The notes under the pieces: model-generated | Seen by the model: the letters and a program-made list of their open reading frames with translations, nothing else | What the model was told of the DNA's origin: nothing | The model's database searches: none | Assembly: GCA_040905885.1 (NCBI GenBank) | Contig: JBBDQR010000057.1 | Span: forward strand, 1 to 42,644 | Direction: 5' to 3' | Source of the DNA: JACVRU01 sp040905885 | Lineage (GTDB): Bacteria > Actinomycetota > Thermoleophilia > Gaiellales > Gaiellaceae | DNA: 42,644 bases | Position numbers and translations under genes: made by a program | In this document: positions 6,663-21,600 of the stretch, piece by piece | How positions within the stretch are numbered: position 1 is the stretch's first letter | How the letters are laid out: each line of letters opens with the position of its first letter

Positions 6663-9600
6663 TTGCAGGTTGCGGTGCCGCTTGAACCGCTGAGCTTGGC
6701 GGGCCTGAGAACGAGGGGTGTGCGCTACTGGATCGTGGCCTTGTGCCTCGGCGCGTTCCTGTCGGCGTACGTCAGCCCGATGATCCTCGCCCTCGGCAAG
6801 GGCGACCGTCCCACGTTCTCCCTCCCCAGGCTCGAGCTTGCAGTCCTCGGCTTCCCCGCCCTGAAGGTCCCCGACGTCGGGCTTCCCGCCAAGGCCCAGA
6901 AGCGTCCCGCCGTCTCGTCCACAGGCGCCTCGGCGCCCTCGACGGCCACGCCGGCCGCCGCATCCGAGCAGGCGCGGCGCACGGCCCAGCCGGTCCAGGT
7001 CGTCACCAGCACCTATGTCCTGACAGCGCCCGAGCGGCAGGCGCCCAAGCAGACAGCCGCCCCGGCCGATCCCTTCGCGAACGTCCCGGTGGTCGAGAGC
7101 TCCGTCGGAGCCCTCCCGCCCCAGACCCACCCCCTAATCGCGGCCGCCGCGCCGCCCGCGGGTGAAGAGGACAGTACGGCTCTGACCCAGGCGGAGCTCG
7201 ACGCGGCTGTCGCCCAGGCCGCCGGCGAGTGGGGGGCGGACGTGAGCGGCCTCACCTTCACGGTCGCCGACCTCCCTGACCTTCTCCTCGGCGAGACGAG
7301 CGGCACGAGCATCACCGTCGACACGAACGCGGCGGGCTGGGGCTGGGCACAGATGGACCTCCTCACGGTGGTGCGGCACGAGATCGGCCACTACCTCGGC
7401 CACGACCACGGCGAGGGCGGCGTCATGTCCGAGACGCTCGCCGCCGGCGAGTCCCACCCCGTCCCGGCGCCGGAACCCCCGGTGGTCAGCGCCCCGGCCT
7501 CGGTCGACCTCGGCTCCGCGAAGATCGGCACCAGCGCCTCGGCGACCGTGACCATCTCGAACGCCGGTTCGGTCGACGCGGAGATCACGGCGGTCTCCGT
7601 GACCAGTGGTTCGGCCTTCACGATCTCGGCGGCGTCCGTGCCGGCGACGATCGCGCCGTCCGTCTCGCTCGACATCGTCGTCTCCTTCGCGCCGACCTCG
7701 GCCGGCGCCGCGGCCGCCTTGCTCTCCATCGAGGGGAACATGGGCACGCTGACCGTCGACCTCTCCGGCCTCGGCACCGTCCCGCAGCTGATCGCGCCCG
7801 CGTCGGCCGACCTCGGCGACGTCATGATCGGCGCGACGGCGACCGAGACCATCGAGCTCGCCAACACCGGCGACGCCGGGCTGGCGATCTCCGACCTGAC
7901 GATCGTCGGCGACGCCGGCGGCGACTTCGCGATCACGTCGCCCGTCCCCGCCACGATCGCTCCCGGCGGCTCGGCTTCGATTTCGGTTTCCATGAACCCG
8001 ACCACGGCCGGCGTCAAGTCGGCCCGCCTCGTCGTCCTGAGCGACAACCCGGACGGCTACGTCGAGGTCACGCTAGGCGGGCGCGCGACCGCGTGGCTCG
8101 TCGGCGGCGGAACGGCCCGGGCGCCCCCGGTCGACGGTCTGGCGCTCGACCACACGCTCGTCTTCGGCGCAGGAACGGTCTCGCTCGTCCAGGGCGGGAC
8201 CTCCGACACGATCTCGCTCGACGGGATCTCCCTGATCGAGATCCTCGGCGGGGCGCTCGACGACCGGCTCGTCATTGGCAGCAGCGGCGCCCTGCCCGTC
8301 GCGGTGCACTTCGACGGCGGCGCAGGCAACGACACGCTCGGCGGCGGGGCCTCCGACACGACCTGGACGGTCACCGGCGCCGGCAGCGGCTCGGCGACCA
8401 ACGGGGCGACGTTCGCCAACGTCGAGAACCTCGTCGGCGCAGCCGACAACGAGGACACGTTCGTCGTCGAGGCGGGCGGCTCGATCGCCGGCGTTGACGG
8501 CGGCGACGGCGGCTTCGACTCGCTGATCCTCAACGGCAACGCGTCCAACGTCGCGATCTCGATCGTCAACGAGCACTCCGGAGCGATCACGCGCGACGGA
8601 GTGACGATCGCCTTCTCCGGCCTCGAGCCCGTGACCGTCGGCGGCGACGCCGCGAACACGACGATGACGCTGACGACGGGCGACGACACGGCGATCCTCG
8701 AGCTCGACCCGGGCGACTCGACGAAGCTGCGCGTTACGGGCAACTTCGAGACGACGTCGTTCACGATCCCGACGGCCTCGCTCATCGTCAACCTCAGCGA
8801 CGGCAACGACCAGATCACGCTCAAGGCGCTCGGGACGTTCGGCAGCGGCGGCGCGACCCTGACCGTCAACGGCGGGATCGGCACGGACGAGGTCGTCTTC
8901 GAGACGAAGACCGGCGTCGGTACCTACACGTTCGACGGCGGAACCGGCACCGACTCGATCACGGCCCAGCGGAACGGGAACTTCGTCCTGACGAGCACGT
9001 CGCTGACCGCCGGCGGCCAGGCGATCACGCTCGGCTCGGTGGAGGCCGCCAACCTGACCGGCGGCTCCACGGCGAACACGTTCACCATCTCGAACTGGGC
9101 GACCAAGACCGCCACGGTCACGGGCGCCGGCGGCGCGGACGTCCACGTCCTCGGGAACAACTTCGGCACGGTCACGCTCTCCGGCTCCGCGGCCGGCGAC
9201 AAGCTCGACTTCACCGGCCACTCGGGCTCGCTGACCGTCAACGCCGACCGCAGCCAGATCACCTCGTCCGACCTCAGCGTCCTCAACCAGTCCGCGACCC
9301 TCGCCGACCAGGCGACGGAGATCGACGTCTCCATTTCCGCGCTCGTCGACCTGAAGACGAAGCTCAACGAGATCCTGGACAAGCTCGAGGACTGGGTCGA
9401 AGGAGCCTCGGCCCTGGCCCACGCGATCCAGAACGTGCTGCCGCTGCTGAGCCCCGACGCCGAGGGCAGCCTCGACAAGATCCTGAAGCCCCTCGACGCG
9501 GTGGCGGCGTTCGTCGCCACGGCCAAGGCGGCGATCACCGCGGCCAGCCTTCCGAAGCTGAGCGACCTGATCACCGCGCTCAACGCCGCCGCGTACAGCG

Positions 9601-12600
9601 GCCTCTTCGCGGGCGTCACCTTCTCGACGAACTACCGCGGCACGGGCACGGAGAGCGCCACTCCGACCACCTCGGGCGCGCTCGAGGTCTTCGTCAAGGT
9701 CAACCGCCCCGAGACGACGGTGGCGAAGTCGATCCCGCTCAACCTCGGCTCGGTCGCCGAGAGCCTGGGGATCAGAATCGACGCCAATCCCGCGCTGGCC
9801 GGAGTCCAGGTCCCGAACGTCAGCGTCACGGGCAAGTTCGCCGCGTTGCTCGAGATCGGCACGACGACGGCCGCCGGCACGCCGACCGTCTTCCTCAGGC
9901 CCGGAGGCTTCCTCACGCTCGGCCTCGACGCGTCGCTGAACCTGTCCGGGCTGGCGATCGACGTGTCCTTCCTGCACACGACGGTCACGGTCGGGACGCT
10001 CTCGCTGACGGGCTCGGTCAAGGTGACGCTGACCGACCTGACGCTGACGGACGGGCGGATCACGGCGGCGGACTTCACCACCGGCCCGCTCTCGGCCCTC
10101 TTCGTCGTCACCGAGCCGTCGCCGACTGCGTTCAACGCGACGATCACGGCCACGGCCTCCGCGGGCGTCCGGGTCGTAGACACGAGCACCCTGCCGCTCG
10201 GCACCGCGACGTTCGGCGCGAGCATCACCGGCAGCATCTTCGGCAGCTCGACCGAGCCGGCCAAGGTCAACGTCACGTTCACGGCTCAGCCGTCGACGAC
10301 GGTCATCAACCTGCTCGACAGCTTCAACAACGCCGGGCCGAACGAGATCATCTCGATGCTCCAGGCCGTCGCGAACGCGTTCACGGCGCTCGCCGGCAGC
10401 GCAATCCTCCAGACGGAGATCCCGTTCACGGGCAAGAAGCTCGGCGACGTCCTCGCCTACGGCACGGCGTTCAAGGAGCGGATCCTCGACCCGCTGTTCA
10501 AGAGCGGCGACCTCCTGCGGCCCGACGACGACGGCGACGGCGACATCGACCTCGAGGACCTCAACTTCTCGAGCATCCAGAGCCTCCTCACGCTGATCGA
10601 CACCGCCCTGGGGCTGCCGGGCACGCTCGAGGCGTCCTACAACCCGATCAACAAGGAGCTGAAGTTCACCTTCAACTTCAGCAAGTCCCTCGGCTTCGGC
10701 GAGGTGAAGGCGGTCGAGACGCGTCAGGGCGGGGGCGGCAACGACGAGCAGCAGACCCTGACCGTCAACGGCGTCGCCACGCCGGGCGTCGTCGAGATCG
10801 GCGACACCTTCCGCCTCGCCTTCCCGGACGCCAACGGAGCGCTCCAGTTCACGACCCCGATCTTGCTCGGCGCCACGGCAAACACCGTCGAGCTCGCGCT
10901 CGAGGCCCTCTCGATGTTCGCGCCCGCCGACATCGCCGTGTCGAGCGGCGGCACCAACGTCTACGTCGTCACCTTCCAGGGCGCCTACGCGAACACGAAC
11001 GTCGGAATGCTCACGACGGACGCGGTCGACCTCGCCGGCGCGTTCTCGCTCAACTTCGGCGCGTCGCTCGGCGACCTCGCAGGGATCAGCACCAGCGGCT
11101 CGTTCACGATCCTCGCGGCCCTCTCGGCGGCGATGACGTTCGGGATCAACCTGAGTGCCAGCCAGGCGATCGAGATCACGCCGGGCGTCTACACGCCGGC
11201 GATCGGCCTCACCGTCGAGCTGCCGGCGGGCGCGACCAACAACACGATCCAGATCATCACGCTCTCGAACGTCAACGGCGGCACGTACGACCTGGCGCTC
11301 GACCTGAACAACGACGGGACGATCACCGCCGGCACCGAGCTGATCACGGTCGGCATCAACCAGACCGCCCTCGGCCTCCAGGTGCAGCTGAACGCTCTCA
11401 CCGGCGTCAGCACGACCGTTCAGCGCTCGGTCTTCGGCAACCACAAGATCTACACCGTCACGTTCACCACGCCGGTGAGCCCGCCGCGGATGGTCGCCGA
11501 CCCGACGAACCTCACGGGCCCCTCGACGAACGGGAAGCTGACCGGCAACGCGAGCTTCACCGTCTCGGTCGTCCACTCCGACATCCAGGTCTCGGACGGG
11601 GTCAACCTGCTCCAGACGATCACCGGCTCGACCGCGATCAACGCGTTGAGTGTCACGGTCAACTCGGCCGTCACGGCGGCGAACACCTCGCTGGCCGATC
11701 TCGGAGTCGATGTCGCAGCGGCCGTCAACGCCGCGCTGGCCTCCAACGGCCACACGACCGGGTGGCTGCTCACGTCCGGCGACGCGAAGACCCTCTCGAC
11801 CGGCGCCGTCGGCGCGGGCGCAAACTCGCTGGCCGCGCACACGCCGCTCACCAGCACGAAGGCCGACGTCCCGTTCACGATCGTGCTGAGGCTGAGCGGC
11901 GGCACGAGCGAGCGGAAGATCACCGCGCGCATCCGCGCGGTCGACCTGCTCGACACGACCGTCCCCAACGGCAGCCTCTTCAACGCCGACGGGACGCTGT
12001 CGACGGAGCTGACCGGCACCTTCACCGCTGCCACGCTGGCGGCGAAGCTCCAGACCGCGATCGCGGACGCGCTCTCGAACGCCGGCGTCAGCGGCTTCAC
12101 CTTCACGGTCACGGTCGACAGCAGCAAGCTCAAGCTCACCGTCAGCGCGGTCCCGGCGACCGGCGACACGATGGAGCTGCAGTTCGTGCCGGCCGTCCAG
12201 GTGGACGCGGGCGGCGGGCGCGTCTCGGTCTCGAGCCCGCCGGTGACGATGAGCACGCACACGCTGCGCCCGGGCGTCACGGTCGGCCGGATCGCGCAGG
12301 TGTCGACGACCGGAGGCTTCTCGAGCGTCGCCTACCAGGAACTCGGGCTCCTGAGCGCGCCGACGAACCTCGACGGCTCCACCGCCGCCGAGATCAAGTT
12401 CACGATGGTCGTCAACGGGACGCCCGTCCCGGTCTCGCTCGCGGCCGGCGCCCACGGCGGCACGCTCGACGGCCTCGTCACCGCTCTCAACGGCGCGATC
12501 TCGACCGCCCTCGGCGCGGCGAGCCTCGCGATGAACCTCGTCACGGCGGCGCGCATCGACTCGCTCGGCAACCGGGTCAAGCTCGTCTCGCTGGCCGGCT

Positions 12601-15600
12601 CGGTCTCGTCCTTCGCGCTCCAGATTCCGCTCGACCTGGACGCGGTCACGGCGGGCATCCAGCTGAACGGTGCGATCACGGAGCTCGGGTTCGCCTCCGG
12701 GCCCGGCGAGACGCGCCGCGCGCTCGCGACCGAGTTCTTCCTCGAGAACGCCTCGCTCACCGGCACGTTCAAGCTCTACGTCCCGAGCGTGACCCTGACC
12801 GCGACGCTCGGCTTCCTCTCGCTCTCCGCGACGGGCAGCGGCATCCTGCCGCTCAGCGGCGACCTGGACGAGCTCCTCTCGGCGACCGTGAGCCTCGCCC
12901 TGAAGAACCCGACGTCGGTCTCGGTCAACCCGAACCGCGTCAACCTGACGCAGGTCGCCAACGCGCTGCGCCAGGGCTTCTTCCTCTTCGACCCGACCCA
13001 GGCCGGCGGCACCGACCTGGTGCCGACCACCGGCATCATCTCCGGCCTCCTCGGCGGCGGCTTCGGCGTCGAGGTCCAGTTCGCCCCGGGCGGCGCCCTC
13101 TCCGGCCTCGCGGGCACGCTCAACGCCTTCCTCAAGGTCAGCGCCTCGAGCCCGGACTGGCTCCTGTCCCCGCCGACGTTCTCCGACCCGCTCGGCTTCG
13201 GCGCGGCGGTTCGGGCACTCACCGCGTCGGCGACGACCCTCGGCACGGCGACTCCCTCGACCGGCGTGCTGGCCGAGGACGTCCGGTTCGTCATCTCGCA
13301 GGGCGCGTTCGAGGCGGTCGGCTTCGTCCGCGCCGCCGACACGTCCGCCTTCACGACCCGCGCCCAGCTGCAGGCCGCCCTCCAGGGCGCCGTCAACGCC
13401 GCGCTGGCGCGCCTCGTCTCCGCGGGCGGCAGCGGCGGCACGATCACGGTCGGGCTCGACGGCAGCGGCAACGTCACGCTCACCGAGCCCACTGGCACGG
13501 CCGGGCTGGGTGTCCGCGGCAACCTCTTCCACGTCGACTTCAACGGCCCGGACGTCGCGTCGATCCTCGACCGCTTCCGGAACCTCAGCTTCACCGACGT
13601 GATCCAGGGCCTGCAGATGCTGATCGACTTCCTGCGGAGCATGCAGGGCACGGGCGGCGCCGGCGGCGCGATCGCATCGGTGCTCGACACGAAGCTGCCG
13701 CTGATCGACCGCAGCGTCTCCGAGCTCGTCGACCTCGCCGCAGCGCTCGGCGGCCGGCTCGACGCGATCATGGCCAACCCGAGCGGGTCGATCCAGGCCC
13801 TCGAAGCGCAGCTCAGGGCCGCGCTCGGCATTCCCACCGGTCCGCCCATCCTGTCCTTCAACGTTGGGACCGGAACTCTCAACTTCGACTTCTCCTACGG
13901 CACGAGCGTCGCGATCTCACGGCCGTTCAGCCTCAGCCTCGCGGACGCCGGCCTCCCCGCATTCCTCAGCAGCATCGTCGGCGTCAGCGCCTCCGGCACG
14001 CTCAACGCGAGCGCCTCCCTGACGCTCGACCTCAAGCTCGGGCTCGACCTCGAGGGCACCGACAAGGGCTTCTTCATCAAGACCGGCTCGACGGGCACGA
14101 AGCTCGTCGCCACCGCCTCCGCGAGCGGCTCGAACCTCGAGTTCGAGGCCCGCCTCGGCCCGTTCGGCCTCTTCGTCAAGAACGGCTCGGCGAGCGCGGG
14201 CGCCTCGATCGAGATCAAGCTGAACAACGCCGGCAGCAACACGGGCCACGCCGACCGCCTCTACATCTTCACGACGCTGCCCGGGAGCACGGCGACGAGC
14301 GACCTCGGCCACCTCGGCGACTTCGTCAGCGTCGGCGACTTCACGACGACCGGCAGCATCGTCGTCACTCAGACCGGGCCGGGCGGCTCCTTCGCGGGCG
14401 CCACGCTGCCGCTCTTCATCGGCACCGCGGACGCCAACGTGCCGCTCGACTTCGGCACCGCGACCCCGGGCGGCCCCGACGGCGCGGCGACGCCGGGCTG
14501 GCCGACGGGCCCGGACAACGCGCTCCGCGTCCGGATCGACCTGATCGGGTTCCTCGTCCCGGGCGGCCCCACCGGCTTCTCGTTCCAGCTCCCGGACTTC
14601 AACTTCGACAACTTCGAGCTGCCGGGCCTCTTCGCGCTGCTCAGCGACCCGGCCGTGATCATCGACGGCCTCGACCGCCTGCTGCTCATCCTCCAGGACG
14701 CGCTCAGCGGCCAGATCTTCGGGCAGAAGCTCCCGTTCGTCGGCGACCTGCTCAAGGACAACCCGGCGGCGAAGGTGCTGCTCGACATCCGCGAGAAGCT
14801 GCTCCAGCCGCTGGCGAACACGCTGCGGCAGAACAACGCGACGCTGGCGACGCTCGTCGGCCTGATCCAGCAGCAGATCGTCGCCGTCCTCGGCCCCGGC
14901 GGCCCGGTGGGGACGGCCCTCGGGCTGGCGCAGGGCCTGATCAAGGACCGGGTCGGCAGCGCCCCCGGCATCGGGATCGACGACATCTTCCAGTCGGGCG
15001 TCAACCCGGCGAACCCGCTCGACCCGACGCAGTTCCTCCAGTTCGACTTCGACCTCGAGTGGTCGAAGACGATCACGGCGGCCCCGATCAAGTTTGATCT
15101 CGGCATCCCGGTGCTCGGGATCGAGGGCGAGCTCCAGCCGAACGTCACGATCAACTTCCAGCTCCACTTCGGCTTCGGCGTCAACGTCAACGACGGCCTC
15201 TACTTCGTCACCGACGCCGATCCGGAGCTGCAGCTGGGCATCTCGATCGGCTTCTCGGCCGTCAGCTGCCCCGCGGGCACGGTCACGCGCGCCAACGTGA
15301 ACGGCCGACTGCTCTTCCTGGCGCTCAAGATCAAGGACGGCGTCGACCTCGACAACGTCGGCGGCGTCGAGGTCAACTGCGGCAACGTCACCGACCCGAA
15401 GACGGAGGAGCTGAGCAAGCTCTTCCTGACCGGCAGCGTCGACATCGCCGACCCGAACAACGACGGCAGGCTGACGCTGGCCGAGATGGTGTCCGGCTCG
15501 TTCCGCGACATCGTCAAGCCGAACCTGATCGGCGGCGCGGTCCTCCGCACCGAGATCACGGTCGACTTCAGCACGCTCAGCCCCGAGGTCGCCAGGGCGC

Positions 15601-18600
15601 TCCCGAAGGTCACGGCGGCGCTGCTGATCGACTTCGTGCTCACGGTCAACCCGAGCGTCGGCTTCCAGGTCGGCGCGCCGGGTGTCGCGATCGCCGACAT
15701 CAAGCTCGACCTCGGAGAGTTCATCTCCAAGTTCGCCGCTCCGATCCTCAACGGGATCAAGGAGGTGCTCGACCCGCTCGAGTGGCTGATCGGGCCGGAC
15801 GGCTTCCTCAACAAGCGCATCCCGCTGCTCTCCGACCTCGCCGGCCGGACGATCACGGGCAAGGACCTCGTCCTCCTCTTCGACCAGGAGCACGGGCCGT
15901 CCGTCGTCGCCTTCCTCGACTTCGTCGAGGGCCTCTACAACCTGATCAACCTGGTCAACCGGGCGGCGGCCGAGGGGAACCTGCAGATCAACTTCGGCGA
16001 CCTCGTCCTCTCGAACCAGTCGTACTACTCGACGGGCTTCCCGATCATCAACCAGACGATCGGCTTCTCGCTCCCGGGCGGGATCACCGACCTGCGCCGC
16101 GCGCCGTCGCTCTCGAACGGCTCGCTCCTCAACATCCCGTCCGACCCGTTCGCCTCGGCGCCCCTCGCGCCGGCGCAGCAGTCGTTCACCTCGGGCGTCA
16201 AGCAGCCCGGCGGCTTCCGCTTCCTGCTGCTGGAGCCCGAGAACCTCCTCGGCCTCTTCATGGGCAAGCCGGTCAAGATCTTCGAGGTCGACTTCCCGGT
16301 GCTCGGGTTCGACTTCTTCTACCGGCAGGAGTTCCCGATCATCGGCCCGCTCGTGGGCACCTTCGCGGGCGGCGTCGGCGCCCAGCTGAAGATGGGCTTC
16401 GGCTACGACACGCTCGGGATCCAGAACTTCATCCAGAGCGGCAACCCGGGCGCGCTGCTCGACGGCTTCTACCTGATCGACTACCCGGAGCCCGAGGCGA
16501 CGCTGACCGCGACCATCGCCGTCGGCGCCGCGCTGTCGATCGTCGTCGCGAAGGTCGGCGTCGAGGGCGGGATCCAGGCGACGATCAACTTCGACCTCGC
16601 CGACCTCGACGGCGACGGGCGCGTCCGCTTCAAGGAGCTGGCGGAGAACCTGATCGCGAACGACTTCAACCCGCTCGCGATCTTCGACATCAGCGGCTAC
16701 CTGGAGTTCTTCCTCCGCGCCTACATCGAGATCAACCTCTTCATCACGAAGATCACGTTCTCGTTCGAGTTCGCCCGGCTGCGGCTCTTCGAGTTCAACA
16801 TCGACTTCAACCGGCCGGCGATCGTGGCGAACCTCTCCGGCGGCACGCTGACCCTGCACGTCGGCCCGAGCGCCGGGCAGCGCCTGAACGGCAACACCAG
16901 CGACATCGGCGAGACGATCTTCGTCAAGAGCGACGCCTCGAACATCTACGTCTGGTCGGATCAGTTCGACCGGCCGGAGGCGGCGGCGATGTCGTTCCCG
17001 ATCTCGGCCGTGACGAAGCTCTTCGCGGACGGCGGCGCCGGCAACGACACGATCAACCTCTCGGGCGTGACCAGCTCGGCCTGCGCGATCGTCTTCGAGA
17101 TTCGCGGCGGCGCGGGCGACGACACGCTCACCGGCGGCGCCGGCGGCGACCAGCTCTTCGGCGACGACGGCGTCGACACGCTCAACGGCGGCGGCGGCGC
17201 CGACGTGCTCCGCGGCGGCAACGGCAACGACATCATCAACGGCGGCACCGGTGACGACGAGCTGTTCGGCGACGCCGGCAACGACACGCTCAACGGCGAG
17301 GGCGACAACGACCAGCTCCAGGGCGGCGCGGGCGACGACACGTACGTCCGCAGCGCCGGCAACGACACCTACGAGCTGTTCGACTTCGGCAGCGACGAGA
17401 ACATCACGGGCACGGGCCCGGGCGCGGACACCCTCGACTTCACGGGCATGGCCGTGAACCTCGTGCTCTTCCTGACGACGACGACCATCGACGTCGGCTG
17501 GCAGCAGATCGGCGGCACCGCGGGCACGGCGATCGCCCACTACGAGCACCGGTTGCACGTGCTGAACGCGACCGACATCACCCTGATCAAGGGCGGCAGC
17601 TTCGTCGACACCTTCCACGTCACCGGCACCGCCAACGCGATCACGCTCAACGGCGGCAAGGGCAACGACGTCTACAACTTCTACACGGGCTCGAGCGCGA
17701 TCACGGCCACGGTCACCGACACGGGCGATCCGTGGAACTCCGGCGACCTGATCCAGGTGATCGACGACGGCTCGCCGATCGACGACACGATCACGATCAC
17801 GAGCACGACGCTGACGATCAACTCGGGCGCGACGCAGGTCGTCACCTACACCTCGCCGGCCGCGACCGACAACGTCCTCTCGATCAGGATCGACAGCAGG
17901 GGCGGCAACGACCTCGTCACGGTGTCGAGCACCTCCGAGAACGTGCCGGTGCGGATCGAGACCGGCTCCGGCAACGACAAGGTCGTCGTCGGCGGCACGA
18001 CGGTGAACAACATCGCGGGCCTCTCGCGCCCGGGCCTGAACGCGCCGTTCGGCGTCGGCCCGCTCGTGGTCATCGGCGGCTCCGGCACCGACGTGCTCGT
18101 GATCGACGACGACGGCGACGGCGCCGGCGACACCGGCACGCTGACCGCGTTCAAGGAGCAGCGTGCCGGCGTCACCAACCCGGTCGAGGTCGGCGTGGTC
18201 AGCGGCTTCGGGATGACCCTCAAGGAGGGCCTGTCCACCGGCGACGGCCGCGTCGAGTTCGAGGGCATGGAGATCGTCGAGCTGAAGCTCGGCAGCGGCG
18301 CGGACACCGTCTGGATCGGGGGCGACGCGCTCTTCGGCACCGACCTCGGCGACCTGCCGCAGAACCGCCAGGACGTCGTCACCGAGTTCGTCCACTCGCC
18401 GAACGCGATGAAGGCCGTGCTGACCGGCGGCGGCGCCGACGACGTTCGCGTCATCTCGACCGCGCTGATTCCGAATCGCGACACCTTCAGCTCCGGGCTC
18501 AACCTCGTCAGCACCGGCGGCGCCAACCTCAGCCAGACGCTGACGATCGACGGCGCCGCGCGCGGCCACGGCTACTTCACGCTCAGGCTCCGCTACGAGG

Positions 18601-21600
18601 AGACCGCGCCGATCCCGCTGAACGCGACCGCCGCGCAGATCGAGGCCGCTCTCGACAAGCTGCTGCTCGTCGGCAACGCCTCCAACGTCTCGGTCAGCGG
18701 CAGCGGCCCGTTCACGATCACCTTCTCCGCGACGCTCGTCAGCGTCGAGCAGCTCGTCGCCCGGCTGATCCCGCTGCTCGTCAACACGCAGGGCGGCGTG
18801 GACGAGATCCGCGCGCAGGCGATCTACGAGGAGACCGTCCTCCAGGGCGGCACCGAGAGCGACCACGTCTGGGTGAACGTGAACGCGACCACCGGCGCTC
18901 CGCTGACCTACGCCGAGATCGTGCCGGACGTCCTGGTCTCCACGACGCAGGGCGGCAGCGGCAGCCAGAACGAGATCCAGCAGATCGTCCTCCAGGACGT
19001 CACCGGCGGGACGTTCACGCTCTCGCAGGGCGCCTCGACGACCGCGCCGATCGCCTGGGACGCGCCGGCGGCGACCGTCCGCAAGGCGCTCGAGGCGTTC
19101 CTCGGGCCGGGCAACGTCAAGGTCGCCCGGACCGCCCCGAACACGTACCTGGTCGAGTTCGTCGAGGACGAGGGGAACACGAATCAGCCGCAGCTGACGG
19201 CGAATGCGACCGGGCTCCGCTCGAACGGCGTCCACGCGATCGTCACGGTCGACGGCCAGGCCGCGAGCGACCTCTACGACGTCTACCTGATCGGCCAGGA
19301 CACGGACTCGCTCGTCAACGTCTTCGACACGGGCGGCAGCGGCACCGACCAGCTCGTCGTCTACGGCACGAACGAGACGTTCACGCCCGACACGTTCCTG
19401 CTCCGCGCCTCGACGTCCGACAAGGGCCTCGCCTTCATCGCGCTGATCAACGCGCCGGACCCGTTCGCCGTGCAGCCCGGCGACCCCGTCGAGCGCGTGA
19501 ACTACAACCTCAACCTCGAGCTGATCACGGTCGAGGGCCGCGACGGCGACGACAGCTTCTACGTCGACGACACCCGCGCCCAGATCGTCATCAACGCCGG
19601 CAAGGGCAACGACTTCTTCCAGTTCGGCCAGCTCTACCAGTCGCGGCGCACGCCCGCGCTCGCCGGCGTCGCGGCCGAGGACGTCTTCGCGACGATCGAG
19701 ACGACGCGCGGCTGGCTCTCGAACGGCGTCTCGAACCCGCTGACGGCGAACGGCGACGACGGCGAAGACCTGATGATCGTCTTCCACAACATCGCCACGC
19801 TGACGCTCAGGGGCGGCGCCGACGACGACACGTTCATCGTCCAGGCGTTCGCGCTCGTCGGCTCGCAGAACCCGATCCGCGGGCTCACCGACCTGGCGGG
19901 CGACGCCGGCGCCGACTTCGTCATGTACGCCGTCAACGCGCCGGTCAAGATCGACGGCGGCGACGGCTTCGACACGGTCATCGTCATCGGCACCGAGTTC
20001 CCCGACGACTTCGTCATCACGAAGAACGGCGTCTTCGGCGCGGGCCTGAACGTCACCTTCACGAACATCGAGTTCCTCGAGGTCGACGGCGCCGAGGGCG
20101 ACGACCGCTTCTTCATCCTCAGCACGGGGATCGGCTTCACGACGATCATCACCGGCGGACTCGGCACCGACCTCTTCAGCGTCCAGGGCCCGACGCCCGC
20201 GAACGGCGTCATCTCGAACGACCTGCTCGGCCACAGCGGCATCGTCACGCACAGCGTCGAGGGCACCCTCGCCGAGTCCGAGTGGTCGGGCCTGAAGGTC
20301 GTCGGCGTCGCGGCGAACGTCCAGGACAACGACGAGCCCTCCGTGATCGTCACGCAGTCCGGCGGCTACTCGCAGGTGATCCAGGGCGCGTCGCTGACCG
20401 AGCTGGCCCAGGGCTTCGACACCTTCACCGTCGTCCTCGGCCGGCCGACGATGCTCGGCGAGACCGTGCGGATCAACGTCACGCCGGTGCCGGGGCTCGT
20501 CTTCCTCGACGCAGCCTTGAGCGAGCTCCGCCTGCCCGGCGGCGAGCCGGACGGAGTGCAGCTCGACTTCACGAGCGCGAACTGGTGGATCCCGAAGATC
20601 GTCCGCTTCAAGATCGACGACTCGTTCGCGGGCGAGATGCCGGACGCCGCCGACATCCAGATGAGCGTCGTCGTCGCCCTGGCCTTCACCGACCCGATCG
20701 TCGAGGGCGGCACGATCACCGGCACCGTCCAGACCGCCGGCAGCTTCGCAGGGAGCAACGCGGCGTGCACGGCCGTCGGCGGCAACGCCTGCGCCACGAT
20801 GACGACCGGCGACGCGACCTTCCCGACCATCTCCGCCGGCCTGCCCGAGGGCATCCGCGGCGCGCAGCTGAAGATCACCGGCGGCGACGACGAGGCGGCC
20901 GGCCAGGTGCGGCTGATCCTCGCGAACACGAGCAACTCGCTCACGCTGCACGCGCCGTGGTCGGTCGAGCCCTCGCCGGGCGCGCTCTTCGAGGTCAGCC
21001 TCTTCTCGGCCGTCAAGCTGCCGACCGTCCACGTCCGCCTCTACAGCGCCGACCGGCCGGAGATCGTCCTCGACGAGTCGCAGGGCGGCACCTCCGTTGC
21101 CGAGGGCGCCGGCGCGACGGGCGACGACACGATCCGCGTCCGGCTCTCCTCGCCGCTGACGGCCGGCCAGTCCGTGACCGTCGCGCTCGGCGGCGGCGGC
21201 CAGCTCACCTTCTGGGACGGCGTCACGCAGGTCACGTCGCTCACGTTCACGAGCGCCAACTGGAACGCCCTGAAGACGCTCACGGTCAAGGCGACCGACG
21301 ACAGCGTCGTCGAGGGCTTCCACAAGGCCGACCTGCTCCTCAGCGTGACGGGCCAGGTCGGGACGAGCTCGTATACGGGCGTCACCGCGCTGACGGTCGT
21401 CGACCTCGCCGACAACGACTGGCCGGGCGTCCGGGTGCTCGAGTCGAACGGCTCGACGAACGTGATCGAGTTCGACGCCGTCAACCACGGCGTCGACGAG
21501 GCGACCGCCGTCGCGGCCGGCTTCCCGAAGAGCGACTCGTACCAGATCGTCCTGACCAAGGCGCCGCTCGCCACCGACCCGGTGACGATCACCGTCCGCG

